Positions 45,921-57,781 of a stretch of DNA of 64,000 nt are shown one piece after another (the first letter of the stretch is position 1; each line of letters opens with the position of its first letter). This DNA is from Theobroma cacao (Eukaryota > Streptophyta > Magnoliopsida > Malvales > Malvaceae): assembly GCF_000208745.1 (NCBI RefSeq), contig NC_030852.1, forward strand, positions 11,421,873 through 11,485,872. The letters are read 5' to 3'. The translations under genes and the position numbers were made by a program. The notes below the pieces were generated by a model that was not told where the DNA came from, ran no database searches, and saw nothing but the letters and a program-made list of their open reading frames with translations.

Positions 45921-47140
45921 AGAACTGAGGAAAGTGGGGTGTTGTAGGTGTTATATATGATTATATCTATAGATATGTGATAGAATGTGTGTGATTGTAA
46001 AATGTGAGTGTATGGCATGTTGAAATTGGCATGATGAATCTTGAGAATTTCCCATTTTCTTGCAAATTGATTTTATTGCTGCACCAAATTGAGTTTTAGT
46101 GCAAAGGAGGTCCTTTTTACATTTAGGTGCCTTGCTTCTCGCTGCAACTAGAAAGCATTCTCACTCCAGCAAGAAACATTCTGTTTTAGCCGCCAGCAAC
46201 TCGCTACAGCGAGAATAAATATCGCTACAGTGAGAAATTCTCAAGTTTTGGTGTAGTGCTTCCACTTTATCGAAGATTTTGACCACCTTCCGGTCAGAAC
46301 TGGGCAAAGTGGTAAACATCAAAGTTGTATCCCAGCCTCTAATCTTTCTAGTGGTAAAAGAATTAGGTCAATTAGACTTTTGTATTGGGAGATATATTGG
46401 AAAAATCGAAACATATGCAAATTGAGACTATTTCTCACTACAATGAGAAACTTGTGTCCTGCTTGCTAACTTGTTTGATTTTGACATATTTTCCACCCAT
46501 ATAACTTCATGGATTGATCACAGGTTTTTTCAACACTATGGGGTTATAAATCAAAGTTTGAAATGAGGGGTTTTTAGTAGGAAATTAACTCAATTGCATT
46601 GTTTTTGAAACAAGTGCATCATGTTTTTTAAAGCATTCCTTGTCGTTGCTTGTTCCCTTCTTATGTTTACTCATTGAGTTGTACTCACTGTTTTCAATTT
46701 CATGTTTTCAGATCAGAAGGTAATTGGAACCTAGGTCGAGGTGTCCATGTAGTTTTATCTCCTTGGTAGGTATTTTGGCATTTAGTAACCGCACCTTCAC
46801 TGTGGTCACTCCACTGGAAGTCAAGAGTCATTTTGTTTTATGAATACGTTCATGTGATGTCAAGTACTAAGATACGTGTCTTATACAAAATTTGTATATT
46901 TTAATTGTTAATGCCACCATGAGTTGAAATGTTAACATCATTTTGGGTTTATATTAATGCAATTCTTGATTGCTATAACCCATTATTAAAGTGATTATAA
47001 GTTGGACTTATGAATGGTGACTTCAGAATAGTTGATGGAATGTTGAGCAAGATTATATAATAGGCTTGCTTGGGCTTGGTGGGCTATGCCCATTGAGCCC
47101 ATGTGCCAGTCATAGCCCAAAAATTTGGGTCATGACAAAC

Positions 47141-47155
47141 TTGGTATCAGAGCCC
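47141..47155 (+). other. tRNA-Met primer-binding site of the Ty3 element
   Basis: TTGGTATCAGAGCCC begins three bases after the 5' LTR and matches the plant initiator tRNA-Met 3' end complement. Confidence 0.92.
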
Positions 47156-47393
47156 TCGGTTGTTTAGGTCCTAGGATGTTCTTGTTTGGTCCAGCGGAGT
47201 GTTGGGTCTTTATGTTGGATCTTTGCTTATGAACTGTGAACCATGTCACATCTCATAACCGAGAAACCGTATGGAGTCCCTATCTTCGAAACCACATTTT
47301 CCTTTAGATATGATTGTAAAGCTACATTAATAACCAGTGTTTGCTCTTGTCCAGGTAAAAATATCGCCTAAGACACAAGTTGCCTCAAGACGG

Positions 47394-48956
47394 ATGGGGG
47401 AGCAAGATGCCCCTAATGAGATGACAGATAGGCCACAGGCATCCACCCTTAAGGGGCGAGGTAGACGTGGAGGGGCCACTAGGTAGGTGAGGGTGGATAC
47501 GTTTGTGAGTAGACGAGATGAGGGACAGTCGTCTAGTGATGTGGATAGATAACCAACTGGTGGCATTACCATCGAGGACTTGGAGGCAGGCTTGCAGGGA
47601 CTTAATCGGGTTGTAAAGATGATGGCAGCCCAAATGGACGATATACAAAGAGTAATGGAGGGGAGACCTACAGTACAAGAATTCCTTAGTTCCCAAGGGT
47701 AGGTCGAACGGCAACATCTTGAGGTCGAGAAGGGTCATTTAGAGATTTCTCTTCCTGATTTTCTCAAGATTAAGCCTCCGTCATTTTCAGGGTCTGATGC
47801 ATCGGAGAAACCCTAGATTTTCTTAGATAAGATGGAGAAAATTTGTAAAGCCTTGGGATGTTCCAGTGTCCGATCAGTCAAGCTAGTCACCTTCCGATTA
47901 GAGGACGTGGTGCAAGAGTGGTATAGTTCTTTATGTAGAGGCAGACCAACGGATGCAGCACCGTTGACTTGGAGTGAGTTCAGTACAGCCTTTTTAGATC
48001 GATTTTTACCACTCAGTGTATGTAATGCCAGAGCTAAGGAGTTTGAAGCTTTGGTACAAACCTCGAGTATGACGGTGTCTGATTACGACATAAAATTCAC
48101 ATAGTTGTCTAGGTATGTGCCCTATTTAGTTTCTACAGAGGAGATGAAGATACAAAGGTTTATGGATGGGCAAGTGGAGCCATTGTTTAGGGTTGTGGCA
48201 TCTCAAGATTTCAATACTTACTCCGCAGCAGTGGATTGCGCTCAGCGGACTGAGATGAAGACCAGTGAGAGTAGGGTTGTGAGGAATAGAACAAAAAGAG
48301 CCAAGACAGAGAGTTATCAAGGTCGTAGGGATTTCAACAGTGGTATTTCGTTTTCTAGCCATCAGGGCCCACAAAGGGAATCACGGTTACCCTAACGGGA
48401 GAGTGATGTGGCAAGTGCCAGCATTGGATCAGGGCAGAAAACCTTTGGTGGGGGAAGGCAGCAAGATTCAAGGCAGAGTAGTCAAGTTATCAACCCTTGT
48501 AGTACTTGTGGGGTACGACATAAGGGATGATGTTTTTTTACTATAGGAGTTTGTTTCGGGTGTGGTCAACCTGGACATATTAGAAGGAATTGCCCGATGA
48601 CTCATCAATCACAAGGTTCTGCTCATGACTCCACCCAGCCAACTTTGTCTGCTTCTTCATTTGTCGCCCCATCTGATAGGGAGGCTAGTGGATCAAGAGG
48701 TAAAGGTGCTATCACTTCCTCTCAAGGCAAGCCTTCGGGGTCTGGACGTCAAAGTTTCGCTAGTAGAGGCCAAGCAATGGTATATGTTTTAACCCCCCAA
48801 GAAGACCACGCATCCAATGCAGTGGTCTCAAGTACTCTTTCCGTTTGTAATATGGATGCTCGGGTATTGTTTGATCCTAGTGCTACCCACTTTTTTATTT
48901 CTCCATGCTTTGAATCTTGTTTGGTAAGGATTGTGTTAGGAGAGAAGAACAATTAG
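47394..48956 (+). pseudogene. gag and protease start of the Ty3 Tekay-like element
   Basis: Gag forms the particle and protease would cut the polyprotein. The first plausible ATG is at 47394. Retrotransposon gag features follow in one frame: '[19 protein letters not shown]' with 'EWYSSL' and '[15 protein letters not shown]' (the Retrotrans_gag core), then a CCHC knuckle [14 protein letters not shown] at 48552-48593. In-frame stops occur at several places (for example 47485, 47815, 48102 and 48393). The protease site begins at 48873 as D-P-S-A, where D-S/T/P-G-A is usual, so the glycine is lost. A frameshift follows near 48930-48955. The product is inactive. Confidence 0.85.
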
Positions 48957-51900
48957 TGGTGTCTACTCCTTTAAAGGAGGTATTTGTGGCCGAATGAGAA
49001 TATGAGTCCTGTGTAGTTCGAGTCAAGGACAAGGAGACTTTGGTGAATCTAGTGGTGTTAGACACCTTAGACTTTGATGTGATCTTGGGAATGGATTGGC
49101 TACACCCTGCCATGCTAGTGTGGATTGTTATCATAAATTGGTTAGATTTAATTTTCTCAGTAAACCATCATTTAGTATTCAGGGGGATAGGAGTAATGCT
49201 CCAACCAATTTGATATCTGTCATGTCTACCAGAAGGTTGTTAAGACAGGGTTGTTTAGGTTACTTGGCTGTTGTGAAGGATACTCAGGCGAAGGTTGGAG
49301 ATATAAGCCAAGCGTCTGTAGTGAATGAGTTCATGGATGTATTTCTCGAGGAATTATCAGGTTTGCCTCCCGAGTAGGAGATTGAATTTTGCATAGATTT
49401 GATTGCTAACACTAGACCTATATCCATACCCCCATATGGAATGGCACCTGCGGAGCTTAAAGTGCTTAAGGATCAGTTAGAAGATTTGTTGGATAAAGGT
49501 TTCATCCATCTTAGTGTCTCACCATGGGGAGCATCAGTGCTATTTGTAAAGAAAAAAGATGGGTCACTTAGATTGTGCATTGACTACCAACAACTTAATA
49601 AGGTAACGGTGAAGAATAAGTACCCCCTTCCAAGAATAGATGATTTATTTGATCAACTACAAGGAGCACAATATTTCTCTAAGATAGATCTGCCATCTGG
49701 GTACCATCAGTTGAGGATCCGGAATGAAGATATACCAAAGACAGCATTTCGAACAAGATATGGGCACTATGAGTTCTTGATGATGTCATTTAGGCTTATG
49801 AATGCCCTTATGACCTTTAGGGATTTGATGAATCAAGTGTTCAAGCCCTATTTGGACAAGTTCGTGGTGGTGTTTATTGATGACATCTTGATCTACTCGA
49901 GGAGCAGAGAGGAACACGAGCAGCATCTTAAGATAGTACTCCAAACTTTGAGAGAACATCGATTGTATACCAAGTTCTCAAATTGTGAGTTCTGGCTTGA
50001 AAGCGTTGCATTCTTAGGACATGTGGTATCCAAGGATGGGGTACAAGTCGACCCAAAGAAAGTTGAGGCAGTGGAAAGGTGGCCAAGGCCAACATCAGTT
50101 ATGGAGATTATAAGCTTTTTGGGTTTGGCAGGCTATTATCGTCATTTTGTGAAGCACTTCTCAAAAATAGCCGCCCCTCTAACTAAGCTAACACGTAAAG
50201 ATACAAAATTTGAGTGGTCCGATGCTTGTGAGGATAGCTTTGAGAAGCTTAAGGCATGTCTCACCACAGCTCTAGTATTAAGCCTACCGCAAGACATAGG
50301 GGGTTATACGATATTTTGTGATGCATCGCGAGTGGGTTTAGGGTGTGTATTAATGCAGCATGGGAATGTGATTGCATATGCATCGAGGTAACTTAAAAAG
50401 CATGAGCAAAATTACCTCGCACATGATTTGGAGATGGCAACAATCATGTTTGTCTTAAAGATTTGGAGGCATTATTTGTATGGTGAGACTTGTGAGATAT
50501 ATACAGACCACGAAAGCCTAAAGTATATATTTCAGCAGAGGGATCTTAACTTGTGGCAACGTAGGTGGATGGAATTGCTAAAGGATTATGATTGTATTAT
50601 TCTTTACCATCCCGGTAAGGCAAATGTAGTGGCAGTTGCCTTGAGTCGAAAATCAATGGGGAGCCTAGCTCATATCTCTACAGATAGGAGATCCTTGATT
50701 AGGGAGATGCATAGCTTGGGAGACATGGGTGTGCATTTGGAAGTTTCAGAGGCAAATGCATTGCTAGCACATTTTGGAGTGAGGCCTGTCCTAATGGACC
50801 GAATTAAAGAAGCACAAAGTAAAGATGAGTTCGTAGCTAAGACCTTAAAGGATCCTCAAGGAAGGAAGGGAAAGATGTTTAGTAAAGGCACAGATGGAGC
50901 GTTGAGGTATGGAACTAGACTTTATGTGTCAGATAGTGATGGATTGAGGAGAGAAATATTGGAAGAGGCGCATATGGCAGCCTACGTGGTACATCCAGGA
51001 GCTATAAAGATGTATTAAGATTTGAGGGAGGTGAATTGGTGGGAAGGACTCAAGAAAGATGTAGCTGAGTTTGTCTCGAAGTGTCTGGTTTGTCAACAAG
51101 TGAAGGTAGAACATCAAAGGCCCGCAGAACTACTACAGCTGTTACCAGTGCCCGAATGGAAGTGGGAGCATATTGCAATGGATTTTGTAATAGGTTTGCC
51201 TCGAACTAGTGGGGGCTATGACTCGATTTGGGTCATAGTGGATCAGTTAACGAAATCAGCTTATTTCTTTCCAGTTAAAACTAAATACAGGGCTGCCCAA
51301 TATGCCCAACTTTATGTAGATGAGATAATATGATTGCATGGCATTCCTGTGTCTATAGTATCTGACGGGGGGGCACAGTTCACCAGTAGGTTCTAGGAAA
51401 AGTTGCAAGAAGCGTTGGGCACTAAGTTGGATTTTAGCACGGCTTTTCACCCTCAGATTGATGGATAGTCTGAACGGATGATACAAATATTGGAAGATAT
51501 GTTGAGGGCTTGTGTAATAGACCTTGGGGTCAGGTGGGATCGATATATACCTTTAGTGGAGTTTGCCTACAACAATAGTTTCCAAGCTAGCATTTAAATG
51601 GCACCATTTGAAGCATTATATGGACGGAGATGCAGGTCACCCATTGGATGGCTTGAGGTTGGAGAAAGCAAACTCTTAGGGCCTGAGTTGGTGCAGGATG
51701 CCACTGAGAAAATACGCATGACCCGTTAGAGGATGTTAATAGCACAAAGTAGACAAAAGTCCTATGCTGATAACAGACGGAGGGACTTGGAGTTTCAAGT
51801 GGCAGATCACGTACTTTTTAAGGTCTCACCAACAAAAAGGGTAATGAGATTTGGCAAGAAAGGAAAATTAAGTCCTCGATATATAGGACCTTTCGAGATC

Positions 51901-52220
51901 TTAGAAAGGGTTGGAGTAGTGGCATATTGTTTGGCATTACTGCCAAGCCTTTCGAATATTCACCCCGTGTTTCATGTGTTGATGCTGAGGAAGTATAATC
52001 CAGATCCATCTCATGTAATACGATATGATACCATCCAGTTGAAAGATGATTTGACTTATGAGGAACAACCGGTGGCTATCCTTGATAGACAAGTCAAAAA
52101 GGTCCAATCAAAGGATGTAGCCTCATGAAAGTGTTGTGGCAAAATCACACTAGTGAAGAGGTAACGTGGGAAACCGAGGAGGAGATGCTGACAAACTATC
52201 CACACCTCTTTAATACATAA
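48957..52220 (+). pseudogene. pol of the Ty3 Tekay-like element (RT, RNase H, integrase, chromodomain)
   Basis: After two frameshifts (near 48950 and 49095) one frame runs through the rest. Reverse transcriptase lies at about 49400-50050, with '[10 protein letters not shown]' and the catalytic FIDD at 49873-49884. RNase H follows (about 50310-50650: '[15 protein letters not shown]', '[13 protein letters not shown]'). Integrase has an HHCC finger (about 50980-51095), 'MDFVIGLPRT' and 'IVSDGGAQF' at about 51360. A C-terminal 'HPVFHVLMLRKY' leads to a chromodomain-like end (52125-52220, shifted frame, 'EEVTWETEEEML'). Domain order and chromodomain identify a chromovirus; the Tekay/Del clade is my best match. 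Stops at 49376, 50389, 51016, 51331 and several from 51395 to 51730 make it dead. Confidence 0.92.
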
Positions 52221-52271
52221 AGGAAAGCTACCTTGTAGTTGGATTCAAATTCAAGGATCGAATTTCTTTTA

Positions 52272-52281
52272 TAGGGGGAGC
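52272..52281 (+). other. Polypurine tract of the Ty3 element
   Basis: 'tagggggagca' lies directly before the 3' LTR start TGTGAGACC at 52283. Confidence 0.8.
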
Positions 52282-52282
52282 A

Positions 52283-52774
52283 TGTGAGACCTCATCTCTA
52301 TAGACCCGTAAATAGAAATAGACCCGATAACATGGACTAAGGGTATTTTCATCATTTCCCTTAATATCCTCCCAAAAGTAGGTTTTCTAATGTTATTTAA
52401 GTCCAAATGGTCTATAGGAACAAATAAATGACATATAATGATGAAAAGCACGAAGAAAACCAGAATGATAGTAATTTTCATAGTAGGGGTAAAATGGTCA
52501 TTTTTTACCTCGGGTCAAAATTTTTAAGTTTTTGTGAACCCAAGTATTTCTAGACTATTATGGACTTTATCCCAGTGTTAAAAGAGCAAAAAGATTGCAT
52601 CAAGGATTGGTGGAGAACAAGTTAACTTGTTAAGGGTATTTTCATAATTTAAGTGTAGTTGGATAAGCTTGAGCTATAAATATAACCTTCCAGCAACTTT
52701 TTCTCATAATCTCCAACAACTTCTCCTTCTTCTTCTTCCTCCCCTCTCATGGTCTTTTTCCTCCTCCATGGAAG
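52283..52774 (+). mobile_element. 3' LTR of the Ty3 element (copy D7), truncated
   Basis: It matches the first 490 or so bases of the 5' LTR (44532 on) with scattered differences and a small insertion near 52304. It stops at 'ctccatggaag', where another LTR-D begins at 52776. The remaining 2.1 kb is not found further right. Confidence 0.85.
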
Positions 52775-52775
52775 T

Positions 52776-53741
52776 TGTGAGACCTTGACCTTTATAGACT
52801 TGTAAAGGGAAATATACGCGATATCCCTGATCAGGGGTAATTTCATCATTTCCTTAGTAAACCCATAAAAGTAAGGTTTTTAAACAATATTATGGTCTAA
52901 GTAGGCCTTAGGCATAAATGGATGGTGAAATTAGGGGTAAAATGGAAAGAAAACCAAAATTTTGACAATTTTCAAGGTAGGGGCAAAATGGTCATTTTTC
53001 ACCTCGGGTTAAAATTTTAAGTTTTAGTAACTCGAGTAAGTTTAGACCATTATGGACCTTGTCCCAGTGGCAAAAGAACAAAAAAATTTGCGTAAAAGAT
53101 TAGAGGAGAGTAAGTTAATTGGTGGAAGGGTATTTTCGTAATTTTATGGGAATGGATAAGTTGGCCTATAAATATCTTGAAATTTCCAGCACCTTCTTTA
53201 ATTTCCAGCAGCTGGTCTTTTTCTTCCCTTCTTCTCTCTCACGTTTCTTCAATTCCTCCATGGGAGTTTTCTTCAAGCTTCCATAACTTTCTTTCTCTAG
53301 CTTTAATTTTCATGCTTTTGGTGCACCCTTCCATAAACCCTTGTGCTATTTCATCCTCTCACTTTAAAACCCTTGATAAATCTCAATTCTACACTTTCTC
53401 TCACTAGTTGGATGTTTTAGAGAGAGAACGAGAGAATTACTCCATTGATTTGAAAGCAATTGGAAGAAAATTTGACTACAAAGGAGCCCTAGGGTAAGTG
53501 ATGAATTAAGCTTGGTTTTTAGCTGCAGAAAATGGCTAGTAATTGGGATTTAATGTGGCAATTGAAAGCTAGTTTGGAGATAGCTTTTAGAGTTCATAGT
53601 ATGTAAATTGACCTATTGCTTATGCTAATGTGATCCTAGGTTCTAAGGAAGCCCCATCATCTCATTTGAACAATTAGGGGAACTGGAGTCATCTAAATGC
53701 TCTACAATCAATTGGTGAATGGACTGCCTTCAAAACTTGTT
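52776..53741 (+). mobile_element. Truncated LTR-D (copy D8)
   Basis: It starts TGTGAGACCTTGACC and follows LTR-D to about 53741 ('gccttcaaaacttgttt'). It has the promoter core GGCCTATAAATATC near 53163 and a purine/pyrimidine-rich leader. At 53741 the sequence flips to LTR-D in the other orientation. The flanks do not give a target duplication. Confidence 0.8.
53163..53173 (+). promoter_or_regulatory. TATA box of LTR-D
   Basis: 'ctataaatatc' lies about 390 bases into the LTR. The same word occurs at the matching place in D5 (43128) and D11 (63266) on the minus strand. It is the likely core promoter of the family. Confidence 0.55.
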
Positions 53742-53810
53742 TCAACATTGGCTTATGTGCACTCCAACTCGCACATAGCCAGGTCAATATCATTACACAA
53801 CATTATTCGT

Positions 53811-53851
<41 letters not shown>

Positions 53852-54977
53852 NTCCCAAGGCACACGTTTTTAAGAAAAGTTAGATAAAATCAATTAATGT
53901 TTTGTGCAAATAGATTCACATTCCCAAAACGGTTTTGAGATAAAAATTCACTCAGTGGTATTTTGTTGAGCCTTTAGCTGACTCTAACTTCCCTAATGGT
54001 CCAATTGAGGCTGTGGGACTTCGTTGGGACCTATCATGCACAACAACATCACCATTAACCCAACTTGGCATTAATACTATTCCAAAGCTATTTTCAAAAT
54101 TGGGTTCTACTCGTCATTCTTAACTAGTTTCCAACTACCATTAAATGGCTATTGTTTGCAATACTCTAATCACACTTAAATGAATAACAATCCCAACAAA
54201 TAAACTCTCACAAATCTGATTATTAGACATTCTCAACACTTAAAACTCAACTCCAATCTACTACTTACCTTAATAGCTTTGTAACTTTGAAATTCTTTCC
54301 AAAAATTTTCCAAGCTATTATGGGAGTTCTCTCTTTCTCTCTCTAAACACCTAGCTAGTGAGAGAAAGTATGGAAGTAGGATTTTCCAAGGGTTTTAAAG
54401 TGAGAGAGTGAAAGAGCACAAAGGTTCTATGAAAGGGTGGACAAAAGCATGAAAATTAGAGCTAGAGAGAGAGAGAGAGAGAGAGAGTTATGGAGGCTTC
54501 ATATCATGCTTCTATGAAGGATGAAAGCAACGTGAGATGGAATGAAGAAGAAAGAGAAGAAGCTGCTGGAAGAAAAAGATATTTATAGCTCAAGCTTATC
54601 CATTCCACTTGGATTTACGAAAATGCCCTTACCAAGTTAACTTATTTTCTTCAATCCTTGGTGCAATCAATTTACTCTTTTAATACCAAGACAAGGTCCA
54701 TAATAGTCTAGAAGTACTTGAGTCCACGAAACTTAAAAATTTTGACCCGAGATGAAAAATGACCATTTTACCTCTACCTAGAGAATCATAATTTTTTTTA
54801 TTTCCTTCGCCATTTTACCTATATTTCATCATTCATTTATGCCTTAGGCCTACTTAGGCCATAATATTGTTTAAAAACTTACCTTTAAAGGCTCACTAAA
54901 GAAATGACGAAATTGCCCCTGACTAGTGATATCGCATCTACTTCTAGCTACGAGTCTATAGAGGTCAAGGTCTCACA
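53742..54977 (-). mobile_element. Truncated LTR-D (copy D9), inverted against D8
   Basis: On the minus strand it starts TGTGAGACCTT at 54977 and follows LTR-D to about 53742, where one minisatellite unit is left. An (AT)n run (53807-53851) and an undetermined base at 53852 interrupt it where other copies have about 120 bases of unique LTR sequence. A (GA)n run lies at about 54464-54490. Confidence 0.8.
53807..53852. repeat. (AT)n microsatellite ending in an N
   Basis: About 22 AT units followed by one undetermined base at 53852. This may be a collapsed assembly gap. Confidence 0.9.
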
Positions 54978-57781
54978 CAATTATATCCCTAATACTCAAG
55001 TATTCATGGAACTAAAAAAAAAGTATGAGCATTTGAATATATGTTCAACATATGCATCAAATACCCATAATTTCAAGAAGTATTTGCAAAGTAATTCCTA
55101 GGCATGCAAGGAATCATTAGTCTTCAAGCATCATTCTCAATTATCATCAAGTTTATCAATCATCATCAAGCATTCATTATTTATTCTCAATATCAATCAG
55201 CCAAGTAGTATTAATCAAGCATTTCTAGGAAATTCCCCAATTCATATATAAAAGTAGCAACTCAAGGAGAAATTAGAAAAAATATAATCATTAAGCATTT
55301 TTAACGAGTATTCTTCCAAAGCATTTTCAAGTTGACATTCATCCAAGTCATTTAAAAGCAAGCATTGCAAGATGTATTCTCTAAATTATATATGAAATTG
55401 TCAATTCAAGGAGAACTTTCACAAAAGGCATATCATTATTAATGAAGCATGACTAAAGCATTTTGCATTTATTGCAATCATGTATGAAAGTTATGATCAA
55501 ATAAGTACAAACATGATTACAAGAAATAACATGGCTATCTTCCTTAATCATGATTCCAATTTTGCTCATCAAAATGCAAGCATGAGTTCAATATAAGCAT
55601 ATACCTATTGAAAAATTATGCAACCATTGAAGTTCAAGGTACATGCAATTTCTCAATAATTCATGATTCAAGAGTGATATCAATTGTTATAGAATATTGA
55701 AAGTAAATCACTCAACTCATGAGTGTATTTAAAGTGAACATTCAATCATCAATGAATACCAATTATCAAGATTCAAGAAAGAGATATTTAATCAAAGCAC
55801 ATTAGGTATTCATTGCTAGCTAAAGCTATAGGCCATATTTTATTTGAGATGTCAAGTTGTTTATGGTGACCTATAAGCTAAAGTTGGATGCACACAAAAT
55901 CTTTAGATCATGTAAATGTTAAGGCTCAATGAAGACATAGTTAACATTTAAATGCATATTCAAAATAAATTTCAACTATGTCAACTCACAATATATGCCA
56001 CGATCAAACGTGACAATTACATTCATGTTCAAATGCATAGCTCAAGTCAAGTTTTAGACTTCAAATCTTAAGGTCAAGCATAAAGAAAAATCATATAAGC
56101 ATGTGTCTTGACCAATATAGTAGATGAAGCAAGAATATTTTCATTAAGTTCAATGAGTTCATCCTAATCAAGTTTGCATGCATAATCAAGAAATCAATTT
56201 TGGAAAAATCATTTGAGTACAAAGATACAATATATTTCAAGAATTGTTGCTAGACTAGCATTTGAATATTTCAATTTTCATGAGAAGATATTTTCTATAT
56301 ATACACATGAAAATCCAAAAGGATTAACAAATTCAAGCATTGATGAACAATTTCTCATATTTCTATTTTTTTGTTGTAAATACATGAGAATTTATGGAAT
56401 CCATATGAGTGTCATGCTTGGGAATAGATAAATTTAAGCAATCAAGAAAGTTTTCCCATTTTTCAACAAATGTTGCATTTTCAAGAACAAGTACTTGCAT
56501 TAAATGATCATGAAAATATTCATAATGCATGTTTTAGAGAGTCAAGAATCATCTTTGAAAAGGAAATTCGTAGAATAAAATATTGCAATGGACAAGACAG
56601 TAAAGTAAGAAGACATTTTGGAACTCAAAACCTATCCATTTTGGCTTTAGAGCACTCAAGAGTCTACTACATATCCCTTAGGTCCACTTGTTATCATTCC
56701 AGCAGCATTGTTTGCATTTTGTTCTACAATAGTCGACTAGCTATGCTGAGGAATCAATTATGCTTGATTCCTGCATATTGAAAAGCTAGAAAAAAGTGCA
56801 AAACATGCAACGTTCCAAGGTATAATGATCTCAAAACATGGATTCGTGTGAGAACAATTTAGAATTTCATTTCAACCATGTTTGGAACATCTTTTTGGAC
56901 ATGTATGATCAAAGTTTCTTCAAGAAAAACATGTGAACTCAAATTTTGGCTTTTATTGCTCATTGTTCACAAGTGCTAAAAAGTTAAAATGCTCATTTGA
57001 AGAATCATGTCTCTAATATGCTTAAGTATATTCAATTTACATCATGATGTGCGACTATGACTTATAAGATGTACAACAAGCATTTAAACAATGTTTAAGC
57101 ATAATAAGCATCAAATTTGGCATTTTCTACAATTTTTTAGCATATGGACAAAAATGCCCTTGAGGTCATTCAAGCATTCATTTGCAATAAGATCAAGTTA
57201 TAATAGCATTTTCAACATAAGGCACACTTTATCAAGTTTTATATCATTGAAATCATTATAGCCTCAAGCATTACAGGAAGATTTCTTCCTTTGCTTGAAA
57301 AATGCCATCAATGCCAAATTATCGCACTCAAAATCATGCTTAAGAAATCCTTTTCAATTAATTTCACCAATCATGAGAGAAATACCAAGCAAAATGGGAT
57401 TTATGCAATTCATATATCAAATCAATTTTGCTTAACCATGCAATATCATCAAAAACAATGAATGAATTTCAATCAAAGAGAATAAATAGATTTCGCAAGA
57501 AAATCAATTGATAAAGATTTAATCTTTCTTTGCAAACTTTTAACTTGAAACATTCACGATTATATTTGCTTTGTGAAGAATCATGAGCTCAATGTCACTC
57601 AATTTTGTTTCATTATGCTCTAAATGATTTAAGAAATATGTAATGGGCATAATGAATCATGTATATGCATGTCAGGGGTTATTTTTAAATATCTCACAAT
57701 CAAGTGCCATGCCTGCTTTTGCTTCAGTTGAGCTCTTGTGCATGTCTCTTTTTGGGTTAGCTCAACCTACAAAACAAATTT
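54978..57781 (-). mobile_element. SIRE-2 non-coding body, right segment
   Basis: 2.8 kb of AT-rich DNA between gag and the inserted Ty3 element, rich in recurring 'atcaagcatt', 'ttcaagaa' and 'catgaa' words. Open stretches (for example 56213-56431 and 56470-56781) lack any pol motif. An SIRE-type element should have about 3.5 kb of pol after gag, but nothing of it is left. This looks like a non-autonomous derivative. Confidence 0.5.

Larger units (their letters stand above)
44532..47137 (+). mobile_element. 5' LTR of the Ty3 Tekay-like element (LTR-D, copy D6)
   Basis: 2606 bp from TGTGAGACCTC to GGGTCATGACA. A primer site follows at 47141. Its first 490 or so bases reappear at 52283-52774 as the 3' LTR. 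It carries a perfect 31-bp tandem duplication (45360-45421), the minisatellite (45828-45920), a weak palindrome cluster (46130-46240) and the 'cccagttctgacc' module in antisense (46262-46400). Transcription would start downstream of the U3 near 44930, where 'gagctaaaaatatcatc' replaces the TATAAATATC of other copies, so its promoter may be dead. Confidence 0.9.

Noticed and set aside
47327..47738. Minus-strand frames of 81 and 117 codons over the Ty3 gag start
   Set aside because: They are antisense to a gag that has the expected domain order and knuckle. They are coding shadows.
55000..57781. Repetitive AT-rich stretch as a centromeric or satellite array
   Set aside because: The repeated words are short and irregular with no fixed period, and both flanks belong to the SIRE-2 element.
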